DNA of 64,000 bases from JACKAQ01 sp965227145 (GTDB taxonomy: Bacteria; Calditrichota; Calditrichia; RBG-13-44-9; J075): the NCBI GenBank assembly GCA_965227145.1, contig OZ245730.1, positions 3,286,001-3,350,000 on the forward strand. The letters run 5' to 3'. This document shows, in pieces, positions 18,148 to 27,643 of the stretch (its first letter is position 1; every line of letters starts with the position of its first letter). The position numbers were made by a program, and so were the translations under genes. The notes beneath the pieces are model-generated. The model made no database searches, was not told the origin of the DNA, and worked only from the letters and a program-made list of their open reading frames with translations.

Positions 18148-18173
18148 AGCAAAAAGCCCGCAATTTGCGGGCT
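18148..18173 (-). terminator. Terminator of the tRNA-Pro transcript
   Basis: AGCCCGCAA and TTGCGGGCT form a perfect nine-pair stem. On the minus strand it is followed by TTTTTGC. It lies 20 bases downstream of the tRNA 3' end and just upstream of hutH. Confidence 0.85.
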
Positions 18174-18193
18174 AATTCACTTAGTTGATGATG

Positions 18194-18268
18194 TCGGGGT
18201 GAGAAGATTCGAACTTCCGACCTCCTGCTCCCGAAGCAGGCGCGCTAACCAGGCTGCGCTACACCCCG
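18194..18268 (-). tRNA. tRNA-Pro (anticodon CGG)
   Basis: The minus strand folds as a complete cloverleaf. The acceptor stem is CGGGGTG / CACCCCG with discriminator A; the D-arm is GCGC..GCGC; the anticodon stem CCTGC / GCAGG holds loop TTCGGGA with anticodon CGG; the T-arm loop is TTCGAAT. CCA is not encoded. It reads Pro codon CCG, which is frequent in the surrounding genes. Confidence 0.97.
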
Positions 18269-18476
18269 AATAAAACGCTGGCAAATATATAGATTCTGGA
18301 TTCCATTATCAAGAATTAATTGCAAATTTCTTTTTGGTTCCGCCGCGCTGGCAAAAAAGACAGCAAATTGGAGAAGTGTTCAAGAGTGTTGGAAAAAAAG
18401 TGCGACTGTGTTAAATTGAAAGCTTGTTATGAAATGAACAATATCAACGACTGTAGAATGGAGGATAAACACTCGC

Positions 18477-19298
18477 ATGGAATTTTTTATCGCACTGATT
18501 ACCGGATTACTTGCCGGTGCCCACACCTCAACCTGGGGAATGTATAAAGATTCACCGCATGAGGGTTTCACGAACCGGCAATTTTTTCGCAGTATTGTTA
18601 TTAGCGGCATTGCGGCGCCGGTAATCTGGTGGGTCAGCAAACTGGATTTAACAATGGCAGCAAACATCTGGCTGTTGTTCGGTTCAACATATGCTATCGA
18701 ACGCCTGATTCTGGAATATTACAAAACATTTTTGCGCGAGCAGGATCAATCCAAATACACCATTCCGATGCAATTTGCGGTGTTCGGCAAAGTGGTCAAA
18801 AGCCGCAGCGCGCGGCTGAGTGTTGGCGCGGGATATGCGCTGGGCATCATTTTGATCGGTTTGGGTTTAAATTATATGGAAACCAATAAAGATATGTTCA
18901 GCGGATGGCTGGGTATTTTTCTGGCCGGCAGCATCGGCGGTTGGGTTTCCGCTTTCGGCGGCGCGTGGAAAGATGCACCCATCGAAGGATTTGAAACATT
19001 CAAATTTTTCCGCAGTCCGGCATTTGCGTTTTTTTACGGCGCGCTGGCTGCGCTGTTCACCCAAAATTTCTTTCTGATCGCGCTGTGCGGCATCGGTTTT
19101 ACAGTTGCCACAATCGAAACGTATAAAACGTTTTTCTTCCCCAGCAAACCGCGCGGCAAATTTGCCGAAACTCCAATTCACTTTCCGGAGATGCTCAAAA
19201 AACGGCAGTATTTTGTGCCGCTGTATGTGTTCGTCTGGATTGGGGTTATCGCATGTTTTATTATCGCATTGAACCAGCCGCGATTCGGTTGGTGGTAA
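18477..19298 (+). CDS. Internally duplicated multi-pass membrane protein
   Basis: The 273-residue protein consists of two homologous halves (about 8-110 and 148-250). Each half has a glycine-rich membrane helix, then a W..(Y/W)KD[SA]P.EGF....FFRS box (MYKDSPHEGFTNRQFFRS; AWKDAPIEGFETFKFFRS). Two further helices follow, then a YKTF motif (LEYYKTF; IETYKTF). A final helix ends the protein at QPRFGWW. The conserved charged box between helices in both halves suggests a functional pore or binding site with pseudo-twofold symmetry. GGAGG lies 12 bases before the ATG. I do not recognise the family. It is monocistronic and ends at a strong terminator. Confidence 0.85.
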   Translation: MEFFIALITGLLAGAHTSTWGMYKDSPHEGFTNRQFFRSIVISGIAAPVIWWVSKLDLTMAANIWLLFGSTYAIERLILEYYKTFLREQDQSKYTIPMQFAVFGKVVKSRSARLSVGAGYALGIILIGLGLNYMETNKDMFSGWLGIFLAGSIGGWVSAFGGAWKDAPIEGFETFKFFRSPAFAFFYGALAALFTQNFFLIALCGIGFTVATIETYKTFFFPSKPRGKFAETPIHFPEMLKKRQYFVPLYVFVWIGVIACFIIALNQPRFGWW

Positions 19299-19324
19299 AC
19301 AAAATTTCGAACCTATTTTAATTG

Positions 19325-19354
19325 AAAAAGGCGGGTAACCCCCGCCTTTTTTTT
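19325..19354 (+). terminator. Rho-independent terminator
   Basis: AAAAGGCGGG / CCCGCCTTTT with a short loop and eight T residues follows the duplicated membrane protein. The flanking A and T runs make it usable from both directions, and the minus-strand gene at 19377 ends next to it. Confidence 0.93.
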
Positions 19355-19376
19355 GATAAATAATGCAGAAATTTGT

Positions 19377-19706
19377 TTACCGGAACAAGTTGCGCAACAC
19401 ATTCCCGGTGAGCGCACCGACACCACCGCAAATAATCGCAATTAATCCGGTGATTCCGATCAGCAAAAACGGGCTGCCCACGTTCATCATTTCCGCGATT
19501 TTTTGGGCAACAATGGCGGCATCGTTAAAATACTGATAGCTTGCCACGCCAATCCAAACCAATCCCGCGCTGGACAAACCCACCAGAAAACTGTTCAACG
19601 GTTTTTTGCCAAAAATGAATCCGTAAAATAGCGGCAAAACCAAAATCCACCACCAATATGGCTGAAAATAATAGAGCACGAGCATGGCGATTATCAATAA
19701 AATCAT
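19377..19706 (-). CDS. Small membrane protein downstream of penicillin acylase
   Basis: The 109-residue protein has three likely membrane helices (about 1-33, 38-56 and 76-103) and an aromatic YYFQPYWWW cluster near the N-terminus. No known domain is recognised. It starts 14 bases after the stop of the penicillin acylase gene on the same strand, so the two are probably co-transcribed, and its 3' end abuts a bidirectional terminator. Confidence 0.72.
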   Translation of the reverse strand: MILLIIAMLVLYYFQPYWWWILVLPLFYGFIFGKKPLNSFLVGLSSAGLVWIGVASYQYFNDAAIVAQKIAEMMNVGSPFLLIGITGLIAIICGGVGALTGNVLRNLFR

Positions 19707-19720
19707 AGCGTCACTTCTGT

Positions 19721-22180
19721 TTAGCGTTGGTTGGTTTTTTGGAAAAATGTTTTGTTGACCAGTCGTTCGTGAATTTCGCCGGGCGAGGTCAAATAAAGCA
19801 ATTCGTAATACAATCCGGCAACCCAGGGATCGATAAACTGGTCATATTTTTTGGAACCGGGATTCCCGGTTTGCCCGCCGGGATAAATGCCCCACGCGAT
19901 CGGTTTTGGCGAATCCAGTTGAACGATCATTCGCCACGATGGCCCGTGATTGGCTTTGGTTGCGTTTACCGCAATTGCGTCGCCGTCGGTCGGCAATTTT
20001 TTTCGCCCCAAACCGGACATTCGCGCGAGATGCTGAATTTCTGTTCCACGCGCGGTTCCCCATCGCCAGGCATTTCCAAATTCACCGAATTTTTGGGTTA
20101 GCTTATCCGTTGTCTCCCGAAATGTTTTTTGAACGATATCGCCGTATTGCTCTACTTCCGGCGTTAGCCGATCATCGAAATATGTGCTGGCAGTATCGGC
20201 GGAAAGCAGGCGCATCGTCACGCCATCGTTCGGATAGAGAAAAACGCTGTTGGCATTTCCGGGCAAATCGTCATCCCAAATGGCGGTTGTGAGCGCTTCG
20301 AACCAGTGTTCGAAAATTGTTGGTGCAATAAAATCGCGCTGATTGTCAAATTTCCATTTGCGTAATTCGATGAACACTATTCGCTCGCTGTGGGTCATTT
20401 GGGTCGAATCCAGCGCTGCCAACATCGTTGGCAAAACGGTTCGGGCGCGCAAATTCCGGTTATCGAGTTGCAACCGCATCATCCCCTGCGGGGTGATTTC
20501 GCTGAGTTCACGCAAGCGTTCGTGAATGCGGGCGCCGCGCTCAAATGTGGCATACTGTCCAAGCATCAAATATGGGTAATTTTCGTCCACCGGTTTTTGG
20601 TTGGCAGAAGCCAAAAATCCCTGCCGGGGATTTTCACTATACGGCAATTGCGAAAACGGGATGTAATTTTTCCAGTCGTACGCTGCGTCTGTGCCGTCGC
20701 TGACGTATCGTCCCTGCTGCGGCCAACGCACCGGGAATTTCCCGGAATGGCGCAGCGCGATATCACCCTCAACTGAAGCAAAAACAATATTTTGGGCAGG
20801 GCATTCGAAGTATTGTTGCGCCTCGTTATAATCCTGCAAATTTTCCGCTCGATTCATCAGATAAAACGCTTTCACTTCATTGGATGGATCGTGCGCGGTC
20901 CAGCGAAGCGCTGCGACGGTCGGGACGTTATCAGAAAAAGGTGTTTCGTCATCCATATAACTGACCGGTCCGTGATGGGTGTATGCGACGGTATCGAAAA
21001 CGGTTTTGGCGCCGCGAATTTTGATCGCCTCCGGACGTTTTTGGGTCGGCAGCCATTTGCCATCGAAAAAATATTCGTTTGCCTGGGCATTTTTGAATTT
21101 GATTTTATACCAGTCCATCACATCCGTGCCGGCGTTGGTTACGCCCCACGCCACGTTTTTGTTGAATCCAATGATGACCATCGGCACGCCGGGAAGGCTG
21201 ACGCCATACACATTTACGGATGGGGAAATCAATTGCGATTCGTACCAGATCGACGGGAGGTTGAGTTTCAGATGCGGGTCGTTGCACAAAATCGGTTTTC
21301 CGGTGGCGGTTTTGCTGCCCGCAACCACCCAATTATTGCTGCCGTTGTTGGCTTCCGGCTGGATAATCTGATCGAAATCGGTGTGAAATTTGCCGGAAAA
21401 CAGGCTGTCCGGCGCTTTCGGGCGATCGACCGGCGAGAATGCCCAGCGCATATTTTCGGGCATGATCGCTTCCATTTTGAAAGGCGTTGCCTCAAATAAA
21501 GTGGCGGTTGTTTCGCTGCCCATTGCGTTGCGGATTTCGCTGTATTGCACCTCTTCGTTGCGTCCGGTTAAATCCCACGACATCATTTTAAGCACGAGTG
21601 CGCTTTTCAACGGCGTCCAGATTTCCGGTTTGTAATCCAGAATTTTGTATTCCAGCGGCAGTTTGCTTTCATCGAGCTGGCGAATCCATGCGTTGACGCC
21701 TTTTGCGTAAGCTTCAACCGCCTGATAGGCTTGAGCATCCTGCCGAACAGATTTGAGCGCATTTTCCGCCGCGTAAACCATTCCAACACGCCGGCGAAAA
21801 TGATCGTGCGCCACAATTTGCGGTTTGTTTCCGAGAATTTCGGCTAGCCGACCGGCTGCAACGTATGTCAGAAATTCCATTTGCCACAACCGGTCGCGCG
21901 CTTCCACAAATCCCTGAACCATGTATAAATCGTGATCATTTTGGGCAAAAATATGCGGAATGCCGCGATCGTCCCACGAAATTGCAACGGATTCTTTCAA
22001 TTCCGGCAGATCGACCGTTTCGTTCAACGGCATTTTTTTGTCGCCATTTGCCCAAAATCCACTGTACGGGTTAAAAAATTTTCCCAGTGGAAAAGGAACC
22101 TGCGGCGATATCGAACGATCCAGCGCAGCGAACAATCCAAAAAATATAACAACACAAACAATTGCGGGTGTCCATTTCAT
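19721..22180 (-). CDS. Penicillin acylase (penicillin amidase) family Ntn-hydrolase
   Basis: This protein of about 819 residues starts with an N-terminal membrane anchor or signal (residues 4-20). It has the heterodimeric penicillin acylase layout: alpha part (WDDRGIPHIFAQNDHDLYMVQG; EARDRLWQMEF), a linker, and the beta chain starting at Ser281 in NNGSNNWVVAGSKT, the autocatalytic cleavage site and N-terminal nucleophile. NDPHL and the Asn in the oxyanion region follow. Enzymes of this family cleave amide bonds in beta-lactams, acyl-homoserine lactones or N-acyl amino acids. The start is placed at MKWTPAIV, because the longer in-frame start lacks a signal-like N-terminus. It acts in the periplasm. 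Confidence 0.95.
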   Translation of the reverse strand: MKWTPAIVCVVIFFGLFAALDRSISPQVPFPLGKFFNPYSGFWANGDKKMPLNETVDLPELKESVAISWDDRGIPHIFAQNDHDLYMVQGFVEARDRLWQMEFLTYVAAGRLAEILGNKPQIVAHDHFRRRVGMVYAAENALKSVRQDAQAYQAVEAYAKGVNAWIRQLDESKLPLEYKILDYKPEIWTPLKSALVLKMMSWDLTGRNEEVQYSEIRNAMGSETTATLFEATPFKMEAIMPENMRWAFSPVDRPKAPDSLFSGKFHTDFDQIIQPEANNGSNNWVVAGSKTATGKPILCNDPHLKLNLPSIWYESQLISPSVNVYGVSLPGVPMVIIGFNKNVAWGVTNAGTDVMDWYKIKFKNAQANEYFFDGKWLPTQKRPEAIKIRGAKTVFDTVAYTHHGPVSYMDDETPFSDNVPTVAALRWTAHDPSNEVKAFYLMNRAENLQDYNEAQQYFECPAQNIVFASVEGDIALRHSGKFPVRWPQQGRYVSDGTDAAYDWKNYIPFSQLPYSENPRQGFLASANQKPVDENYPYLMLGQYATFERGARIHERLRELSEITPQGMMRLQLDNRNLRARTVLPTMLAALDSTQMTHSERIVFIELRKWKFDNQRDFIAPTIFEHWFEALTTAIWDDDLPGNANSVFLYPNDGVTMRLLSADTASTYFDDRLTPEVEQYGDIVQKTFRETTDKLTQKFGEFGNAWRWGTARGTEIQHLARMSGLGRKKLPTDGDAIAVNATKANHGPSWRMIVQLDSPKPIAWGIYPGGQTGNPGSKKYDQFIDPWVAGLYYELLYLTSPGEIHERLVNKTFFQKTNQR

Positions 22181-22362
22181 AAAGCATCTTCTGTTTGGGT
22201 TAGGTAAAAAGTAATTTATCAATTTTCCGGGAGAAATCCATGCACTTATCATTAGAATCTGAATATTTTTTGACCATTTTGCGATTCTCTCTGCAATTGC
22301 AAAACGCCTTTCAAATGGTTAGATTTGGCTGAATTGAATAAATATTTAAAGAAAGGAAAACA

Positions 22363-22845
22363 ATGCCAGCAACCCATTTTGATAAACAACAGGCGTATGA
22401 AAAAATTTTGCAGCGTGCCGAAGCTGTGTTGTCCGGCGATGGCGATCGCGACCAAAAGTTGATGAATATTTGCCAATTGCTCGAATCGGAAATTCCCTAT
22501 TTTGACTGGGTGGGGTTTTACATCGTTGATCCGGAATCGCCGCGAGAGCTGGTTTTGGGACCGTATATGGGCGCGGAAACAGATCACACCCGGATCGGAT
22601 TTGGCACCGGCATTTGTGGTCAGGCTGCGGAACGCGAAGAAACATTCGTAATCCAGGATGTTTCCAAAGAGGATAATTATCTGGCGTGCAGTTTAACGGT
22701 GAAATCGGAAATTGTGGTGCCGGTTTTCAAAAATGGTGCGATTATCGGGGAGCTGGATATCGATTCGCATGTTTTGGAGCCGTTCACGCCGGCAGACAAA
22801 CAATATCTGGAAATTCTGTGTAAATCGCTGGAAGAGATTTTTTAG
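22363..22845 (+). CDS. GAF-domain protein, free methionine-R-sulfoxide reductase-like
   Basis: The 160-residue single GAF domain matches the fRMsr/YebR family: FDWVGFYIV, LVLGPYMG, GFGTGICGQAA, YLACSLTVKSEIVVPV and GELDIDS. The catalytic Cys of the LACS motif and the Cys of ICG are present. The third family Cys (ACxxI in E. coli YebR) is replaced by DHTRI, so regeneration may use only two cysteines. The likely role is reduction of free Met-R-sulfoxide in the cytoplasm. AAGGA lies upstream of the ATG. It is transcribed divergently from penicillin acylase and ends at a terminator. Confidence 0.85.
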   Translation: MPATHFDKQQAYEKILQRAEAVLSGDGDRDQKLMNICQLLESEIPYFDWVGFYIVDPESPRELVLGPYMGAETDHTRIGFGTGICGQAAEREETFVIQDVSKEDNYLACSLTVKSEIVVPVFKNGAIIGELDIDSHVLEPFTPADKQYLEILCKSLEEIF

Positions 22846-22868
22846 ACGAAAATCCAAATTTTGAAAAC

Positions 22869-22898
22869 AAAAAAGGGCGTTTTCAAACGCCCTTTTTT
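22869..22898. terminator. Bidirectional terminator
   Basis: AAAAAGGGCGTTT / AAACGCCCTTTTTT lies between the convergent GAF gene and the small gene at 22926. Runs of A and T on either side let it work on both strands. Confidence 0.93.
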
Positions 22899-22925
22899 AG
22901 GTCTAATTCTATAAAAATATAATAG

Positions 22926-23132
22926 TTACGTTTTCCTGTGTTTTAGCTTGTCCTTTAAATAGCGGTTGCTCAGTTCGATTACAATTTTTCCGTCGTCATC
23001 CGGCACAATGTCAATTCTGGATCGCCGCAGCCACACACGATTGCCGTTGTAATCGACCAAAATATGCGTATCGCTTTCGTAAATAATTTGATTGATCGTA
23101 ATTCGACTGCGTTTTTTGTTAAAGAACATCAT
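22926..23132 (-). CDS. Small hypothetical protein
   Basis: The 68-residue product begins MMFFNKKRSRITIN. The start is set at 23132 because GGGAG is well spaced there; a longer frame from 23159 has no such signal. The sequence is strongly basic at both ends with a beta-strand-rich middle (HILVDYNGNRVWLRRSRIDIVPDD), suggesting a small SH3-like or OB-like fold, possibly nucleic-acid binding. No family is recognised. It follows the DUF3108 gene on the same strand with a 78-base gap. Confidence 0.6.
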   Translation of the reverse strand: MMFFNKKRSRITINQIIYESDTHILVDYNGNRVWLRRSRIDIVPDDDGKIVIELSNRYLKDKLKHRKT

Positions 23133-23210
23133 TGCAAACTCCCATATTGTTCCAGCCAAATGCGGAAGCCGGGATATTTTGCGGGGAATAGTAGCGTAAT
23201 CAGCGCCGGT

Positions 23211-24062
23211 TCAATCGTCGTCGTCTTCCAGTGATTTTATCTCTCCGTCCCAGTTATTCCATTTATGCAAATTTAATCGCACACTTCCGAGAAAAGCTTT
23301 CATTCTGGCGTGCAGCGGAACGCGCTGGGCATCCTGCGCAAACCATCCTTCAAAATCTTCTTTTAATCCGGCAATGCCCACAAATTTCATTTTACCATCG
23401 AGAAAATAGCCATCCACTTTTTCGCCCTTGGCTTTCACATCTTCTACTTTGCCGGTAAAATTGATGTTGGTTTTATTGAAGTTATTGAACGAAAAAACGG
23501 TTACATCTGCCGTATCGCTGCGCTCCACATTCGCTCGCGCAAAAAACAGCAGCGAAAAACCATCCTGAACCCGTCCGTTCAAAACGGTGGAGGAATCGAG
23601 AACAACTTCTGTCCGGTCGTCATCTTTGTAACGTTTTTCCATGAACATTAGCACTTTGCCTTGTTCATAATCGAAATCGTAGCGGGTGTATAAAATGTGG
23701 TCGCCACCCTGTTCCCAGGCTTCGGCGCGGTGCGAAAACACATCCTCGTCGATCAAGCTTTCGTAAGTGTCATCGAGATTGACAAAGGGTATCGCCGAAC
23801 TGGATTTCATGTGCATCCGGCAGCGGTAAACGTTGCGTCCGGCGAGCGTATCTTTGTTCAGAATCCAGAATTTGAGGCTTCCGACAGTCAAAAAACTGTA
23901 TTTAACTTTATACTGCAGCTCCTCCCCCACTTTCCATTTAAATTGGGGCAGCGGTTGGGTTGGCTTTTTCAAATCGCCTTCTGCGCGCAGCGAAACTATT
24001 TGCAGCAAAGTTGTCAATATCAGGAGCAGTGTGAAAATAAAGCGTCTATGTAGTTGAATCAT
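23211..24062 (-). CDS. DUF3108 family secreted protein
   Basis: The 283-residue protein has a signal peptide (about 1-27) and the DUF3108 pattern: W.VGE.L.Y.V.Y.FLTVGSL at about 43-65, GRNVYRCRMHMKSS, and the VDGYFLDGKMKFVGIAGLKEDFEGWF C-terminal signature split over two strands. The family is periplasmic and beta-rich, found widely in Bacteroidota and Proteobacteria; its role is not established, though an envelope function is generally assumed. The acidic C-terminus ends EDDDD. It is divergent from leuS. Confidence 0.87.
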   Translation of the reverse strand: MIQLHRRFIFTLLLILTTLLQIVSLRAEGDLKKPTQPLPQFKWKVGEELQYKVKYSFLTVGSLKFWILNKDTLAGRNVYRCRMHMKSSSAIPFVNLDDTYESLIDEDVFSHRAEAWEQGGDHILYTRYDFDYEQGKVLMFMEKRYKDDDRTEVVLDSSTVLNGRVQDGFSLLFFARANVERSDTADVTVFSFNNFNKTNINFTGKVEDVKAKGEKVDGYFLDGKMKFVGIAGLKEDFEGWFAQDAQRVPLHARMKAFLGSVRLNLHKWNNWDGEIKSLEDDDD

Positions 24063-24297
24063 AAATAGTTATACGTTTGGTTAATGTATCGTTTTAATTG
24101 CCGCAATATAGAGTGTTTACGCGCCAAATACAATGAAATACGATTTTGCTTTGCCCTTGTTCCTTTCCAAAAAGCTTGAAATCACTAAATACATTTCATA
24201 AATTCGCCGTTCGCGCAGCCATAATTTATGATTTTGCATATATTTAAAATATGCAAAAGTACTGTTTCAATTTGATGAATAATCAATGGAGTTTCGA

Positions 24298-26922
24298 ATG
24301 GGATACGACTTCAGGACGATCGAGCAGAAGTGGCAAGCCTATTGGGAGGGCAGCAAAACTTTTCGCACGCCGGATTCCTTCAATCCGGATCAACAAAAAT
24401 TTTATGTTTTGGATATGTTTCCGTATCCGAGCGGTGCGGGATTGCACGTCGGGCACCCGGAAGGCTACACCGCAACAGACATTATTGCACGATATAAACG
24501 CATGAACAATGTCAACGTTTTGCATCCGATGGGCTGGGATGCCTACGGTTTGCCGGCGGAACAATATGCTATCGAAACCGGTACACATCCCGCAGTGACC
24601 ACGCAAAAAAATATCAATAAATTTCGATCGCAGTTAAAGGCGCTGGGTTTTTCGTATGATTGGGATCGCCAGGTGGACACGACCGATCCGAATTATTATC
24701 GCTGGACACAGTGGATTTTCCTGCAACTTTACAAAAAAGGGCTCGCGTACATTGCCGAAGTGCCGGTAAACTGGTGCCCCGCATTGGGAACCGTGCTGGC
24801 AAATGAGGAAGTGATCGACGGAAAAAGCGAGCGCGGCGGGCACCCGGTGTATCGCCGGCCGATGCGCCAGTGGATGCTGAAAATCACCGAATACGCCGAA
24901 CGGCTGCTGGAAGATCTGGAAGGACTGGATTGGCCGGAAAGCACCAAAGAAATGCAGAAAAACTGGATCGGTAAATCCGAAGGTGCGGAAGTAACTTTTC
25001 CTGTTGACGGAAGTGAAGAAAAAATATTGATTTACACCACTCGCCCGGACACCTTGTTTGGCGCAACTTACATGGTTTTGGCGCCGGAACACGAGCTGGT
25101 GGACAAATTGACCACTGCCGGACAACGCGATGCAGTGGTTGCCTATCGCGAAGCCGCTACCCGGAAAAGCGATTTGGAACGCACCGAATTGCAAAAACAA
25201 AAGTCAGGTGTGTTCACCGGCGGATACGCCATCAATCCGGTAAACGGCAGCAAAATTCCGGTGTGGATCGCCGATTATGTGCTGTCCACTTACGGTACCG
25301 GCGCCATTATGGCGGTTCCCGGACAGGACGAACGCGATTGGGAATTTGCCGAAATTTATGATCTGCCGATCATTCGCACGGTTCAACCACCGGCGGATTT
25401 TGAGGGCAAAGCCTTCACCGGCGATGGTCCGGCAATCAACAGCGACTTTTTGAACGGGCTGCATGTTGCAAAAGCCAAATCCAGAATAATCAACTGGTTG
25501 GAAGAAAAAGGCATCGGCGAGAGAAAGATCAATTACAAGTTGCGCGACTGGCTGTTCAGCCGCCAGCGCTATTGGGGCGAGCCGTTCCCGATTTTGCATC
25601 ACCCGGATGGCAGCACCATCGCCATCGACGAAAGCGAGCTGCCGCTGACGCTACCGGAAATGGAAGATTTCAAGCCCAAATCGGGCGACAAAGATGACAA
25701 AAATCCGCAGCCGCCGCTGTCAAACGCGCCGGAAAACTGGAAATTTGTGGAAAAAAACGACGTAATTTACACCCGCGAATTCAACACGATGCCGCAATGG
25801 GCCGGCTCCTGCTGGTATTATTTGCGTTTCATCGATCCGCATAACCAAAATGCGCTGATCGATCCCGCAAAAGAGAAATACTGGATGAATGTCGATCTGT
25901 ATGTTGGCGGGGCGGAACACTCGGTATTGCATTTGTTGTACGCGCGATTCTGGCACAAAGTGCTGTTTGATATCGGCGTGGTTTCCACCAAAGAGCCGTT
26001 CCGAAAACTGGTGCATCAGGGCATGATTTTGGGCGAAATGGAATACGTTCTCTATCGCGATGGCAGCGGAAATCCCGTTTCAGTTGAGCAGGTGCAGAGC
26101 GATAACACCATCAAAGGCAGTGGCGAAAAAGCAGTTGCCGAAAAATTGAGCGAAGATGAAACCGAAAAACGCGGCGACGCATTTGTTTGGCTGGAAAACC
26201 CGGCAATCCGCATCGAAGCGAAATCCTACAAAATGAGCAAAAGCCGCGGAAACGTGATCAATCCGGACAAAGTGGTGGAAAATTACGGCGCAGACGCGCT
26301 GCGATTGTATGAAATGTTCATGGGTCCGCTCGAACAAATGAAACCGTGGAGCATGAAAGGCGTTGAGGGCGTTTATCGCTTTTTGAATCGCGTGTGGCGA
26401 TTGTTTGTGGAAGAAGACGGACGGTTGATGCCGCAAATTCAGGATATCGAGCCGGGAAAAGATGAGATGTTTCATCTGCACGCTACCATCAAAAAAGTGA
26501 GCGAAGATATTGAAAATATGCGGTTTAACACTGCCATCGCACAGATGATGACATTTGTAAATGAAGCCAATAAATGGCGCAAATGTCCCCGCAGCGTGAT
26601 GGAAACCTTCGTGCTACTGCTCAGCCCGTTTGCCCCGCACATCGCCGAAGAATTGTGGGAAAAACTGGGTCACACAACATCGCTGGCGTATGAAAATTGG
26701 CCGCAATTTGACGAAAAATATCTGGTGCAGGATGAATCGGAAGTGGTGATTCAGGTGAACGGAAAACTGCGCTACAAACTCTCGCTGCCGGTTGGGCTGG
26801 ACAAAGCAGCCACCGAAAAAATGGCGATGGAAACCGATCGCGTGCAGGAGTTGATCGTTGGCAAAACGGTTGTAAAAATTATAGTTATCCCTGATCGATT
26901 GGTAAATATAGTTGTTCGATAA
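24298..26922 (+). CDS. leuS: Leucyl-tRNA synthetase
   Basis: The enzyme of about 874 residues charges tRNA-Leu. It shows the class I HIGH-type motif (LHVGHPEGYT near residue 45), the CP1 editing domain with the T-rich TTRPDTLFGATYMVL site, and KMSKSRGNVINPD. Between the HIGH-side core and KMSKS there is an insertion (VLYRDGSGNPVSVEQ ... VWLENPAIRIEAKS) seen in Bacteroidota-type LeuRS. The C-terminal anticodon and VNGKLRYK domains are complete. The start at 24298 is selected because GGAG lies six bases before it; an upstream ATG at 24286 overlaps that signal. It is monocistronic and followed by a terminator. Confidence 0.98.
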   Translation: MGYDFRTIEQKWQAYWEGSKTFRTPDSFNPDQQKFYVLDMFPYPSGAGLHVGHPEGYTATDIIARYKRMNNVNVLHPMGWDAYGLPAEQYAIETGTHPAVTTQKNINKFRSQLKALGFSYDWDRQVDTTDPNYYRWTQWIFLQLYKKGLAYIAEVPVNWCPALGTVLANEEVIDGKSERGGHPVYRRPMRQWMLKITEYAERLLEDLEGLDWPESTKEMQKNWIGKSEGAEVTFPVDGSEEKILIYTTRPDTLFGATYMVLAPEHELVDKLTTAGQRDAVVAYREAATRKSDLERTELQKQKSGVFTGGYAINPVNGSKIPVWIADYVLSTYGTGAIMAVPGQDERDWEFAEIYDLPIIRTVQPPADFEGKAFTGDGPAINSDFLNGLHVAKAKSRIINWLEEKGIGERKINYKLRDWLFSRQRYWGEPFPILHHPDGSTIAIDESELPLTLPEMEDFKPKSGDKDDKNPQPPLSNAPENWKFVEKNDVIYTREFNTMPQWAGSCWYYLRFIDPHNQNALIDPAKEKYWMNVDLYVGGAEHSVLHLLYARFWHKVLFDIGVVSTKEPFRKLVHQGMILGEMEYVLYRDGSGNPVSVEQVQSDNTIKGSGEKAVAEKLSEDETEKRGDAFVWLENPAIRIEAKSYKMSKSRGNVINPDKVVENYGADALRLYEMFMGPLEQMKPWSMKGVEGVYRFLNRVWRLFVEEDGRLMPQIQDIEPGKDEMFHLHATIKKVSEDIENMRFNTAIAQMMTFVNEANKWRKCPRSVMETFVLLLSPFAPHIAEELWEKLGHTTSLAYENWPQFDEKYLVQDESEVVIQVNGKLRYKLSLPVGLDKAATEKMAMETDRVQELIVGKTVVKIIVIPDRLVNIVVR

Positions 26923-26933
26923 ATTTTTGATGA

Positions 26934-26969
26934 AAAAAAAGCCTGTCAAATGACAGGCTTTTTTTTTGA
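26934..26969. terminator. Bidirectional terminator after leuS
   Basis: AAAAAAAAGCCTGTCA / TGACAGGCTTTTTTTTT forms a near-perfect stem with long A and T runs, ending leuS and the convergent gene at 26972. Confidence 0.95.
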
Positions 26970-26971
26970 TC

Positions 26972-27544
26972 TCATTTTTTGGCAGCCTGCAATCCGCGCC
27001 ACCACATCACCCGAAAATAAATTGAATCGACTTCCGCAACACTTTTTTCGAACATTTTGGCAATCTGCTTTTTTGTATCGCTCTCATTTTCCTCAAATGT
27101 CAACGGGCTGATTTCTTGGGCAAACATGCTGTCCAACATCGTGTTATATAACAACTTATCGACTTCGCTCGGTTCGTAATCGAAAATCGCATCGTCCTGT
27201 TGCCAATCATCCAACCGCCATTCGTAACCTTTTCCGGGTTTAAAAATACCGCAATTTTTGGTTTTGTCATTTTTATTTTGATCATCCCGAAGCACAAACA
27301 CGGTTGTTTTTTTCTCCGGTGGCGGCGTTCCCGGAAACTGAACAGCCAGCTTGATTTGCTCCATTACATCAAATTTGTTCAAATAGGTCGGCACTTTGAT
27401 AGTGATGACATCTTCGTAAGTGCTGAACAACACTTCTGCGCGGCGATAACGGACGTCCACTGTATCCCAGGCTGCTATTTCCTGCGCATAAGCGCAACAG
27501 AAACAGGTGCTTACAATTGCAATCAGAGAAAATTTGCGGATCAT
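26972..27544 (-). CDS. Hypothetical secreted protein
   Basis: The 190-residue protein has a clear signal peptide (MIRKFSLIAIVSTCFCCAYA, cleavage near residue 20). The mature part is beta-rich at first (DVRYRRAEVLFSTYEDVITI) and helical at the C-terminus (KKQIAKMFEKSVAEVDSIYF). A single Cys lies in NCGIFKPGKGYEW. I recognise no domain. It is monocistronic and convergent with leuS. Confidence 0.7.
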   Translation of the reverse strand: MIRKFSLIAIVSTCFCCAYAQEIAAWDTVDVRYRRAEVLFSTYEDVITIKVPTYLNKFDVMEQIKLAVQFPGTPPPEKKTTVFVLRDDQNKNDKTKNCGIFKPGKGYEWRLDDWQQDDAIFDYEPSEVDKLLYNTMLDSMFAQEISPLTFEENESDTKKQIAKMFEKSVAEVDSIYFRVMWWRGLQAAKK

Positions 27545-27643
27545 ATTTCACCAAAAATTAATTGGTTTTTCTGCCAGAAATTTAACAAAACAGTACTTGG
27601 ATTGTATTGTGTCACTGACAGAATATTATTGTTAAATCATGGG

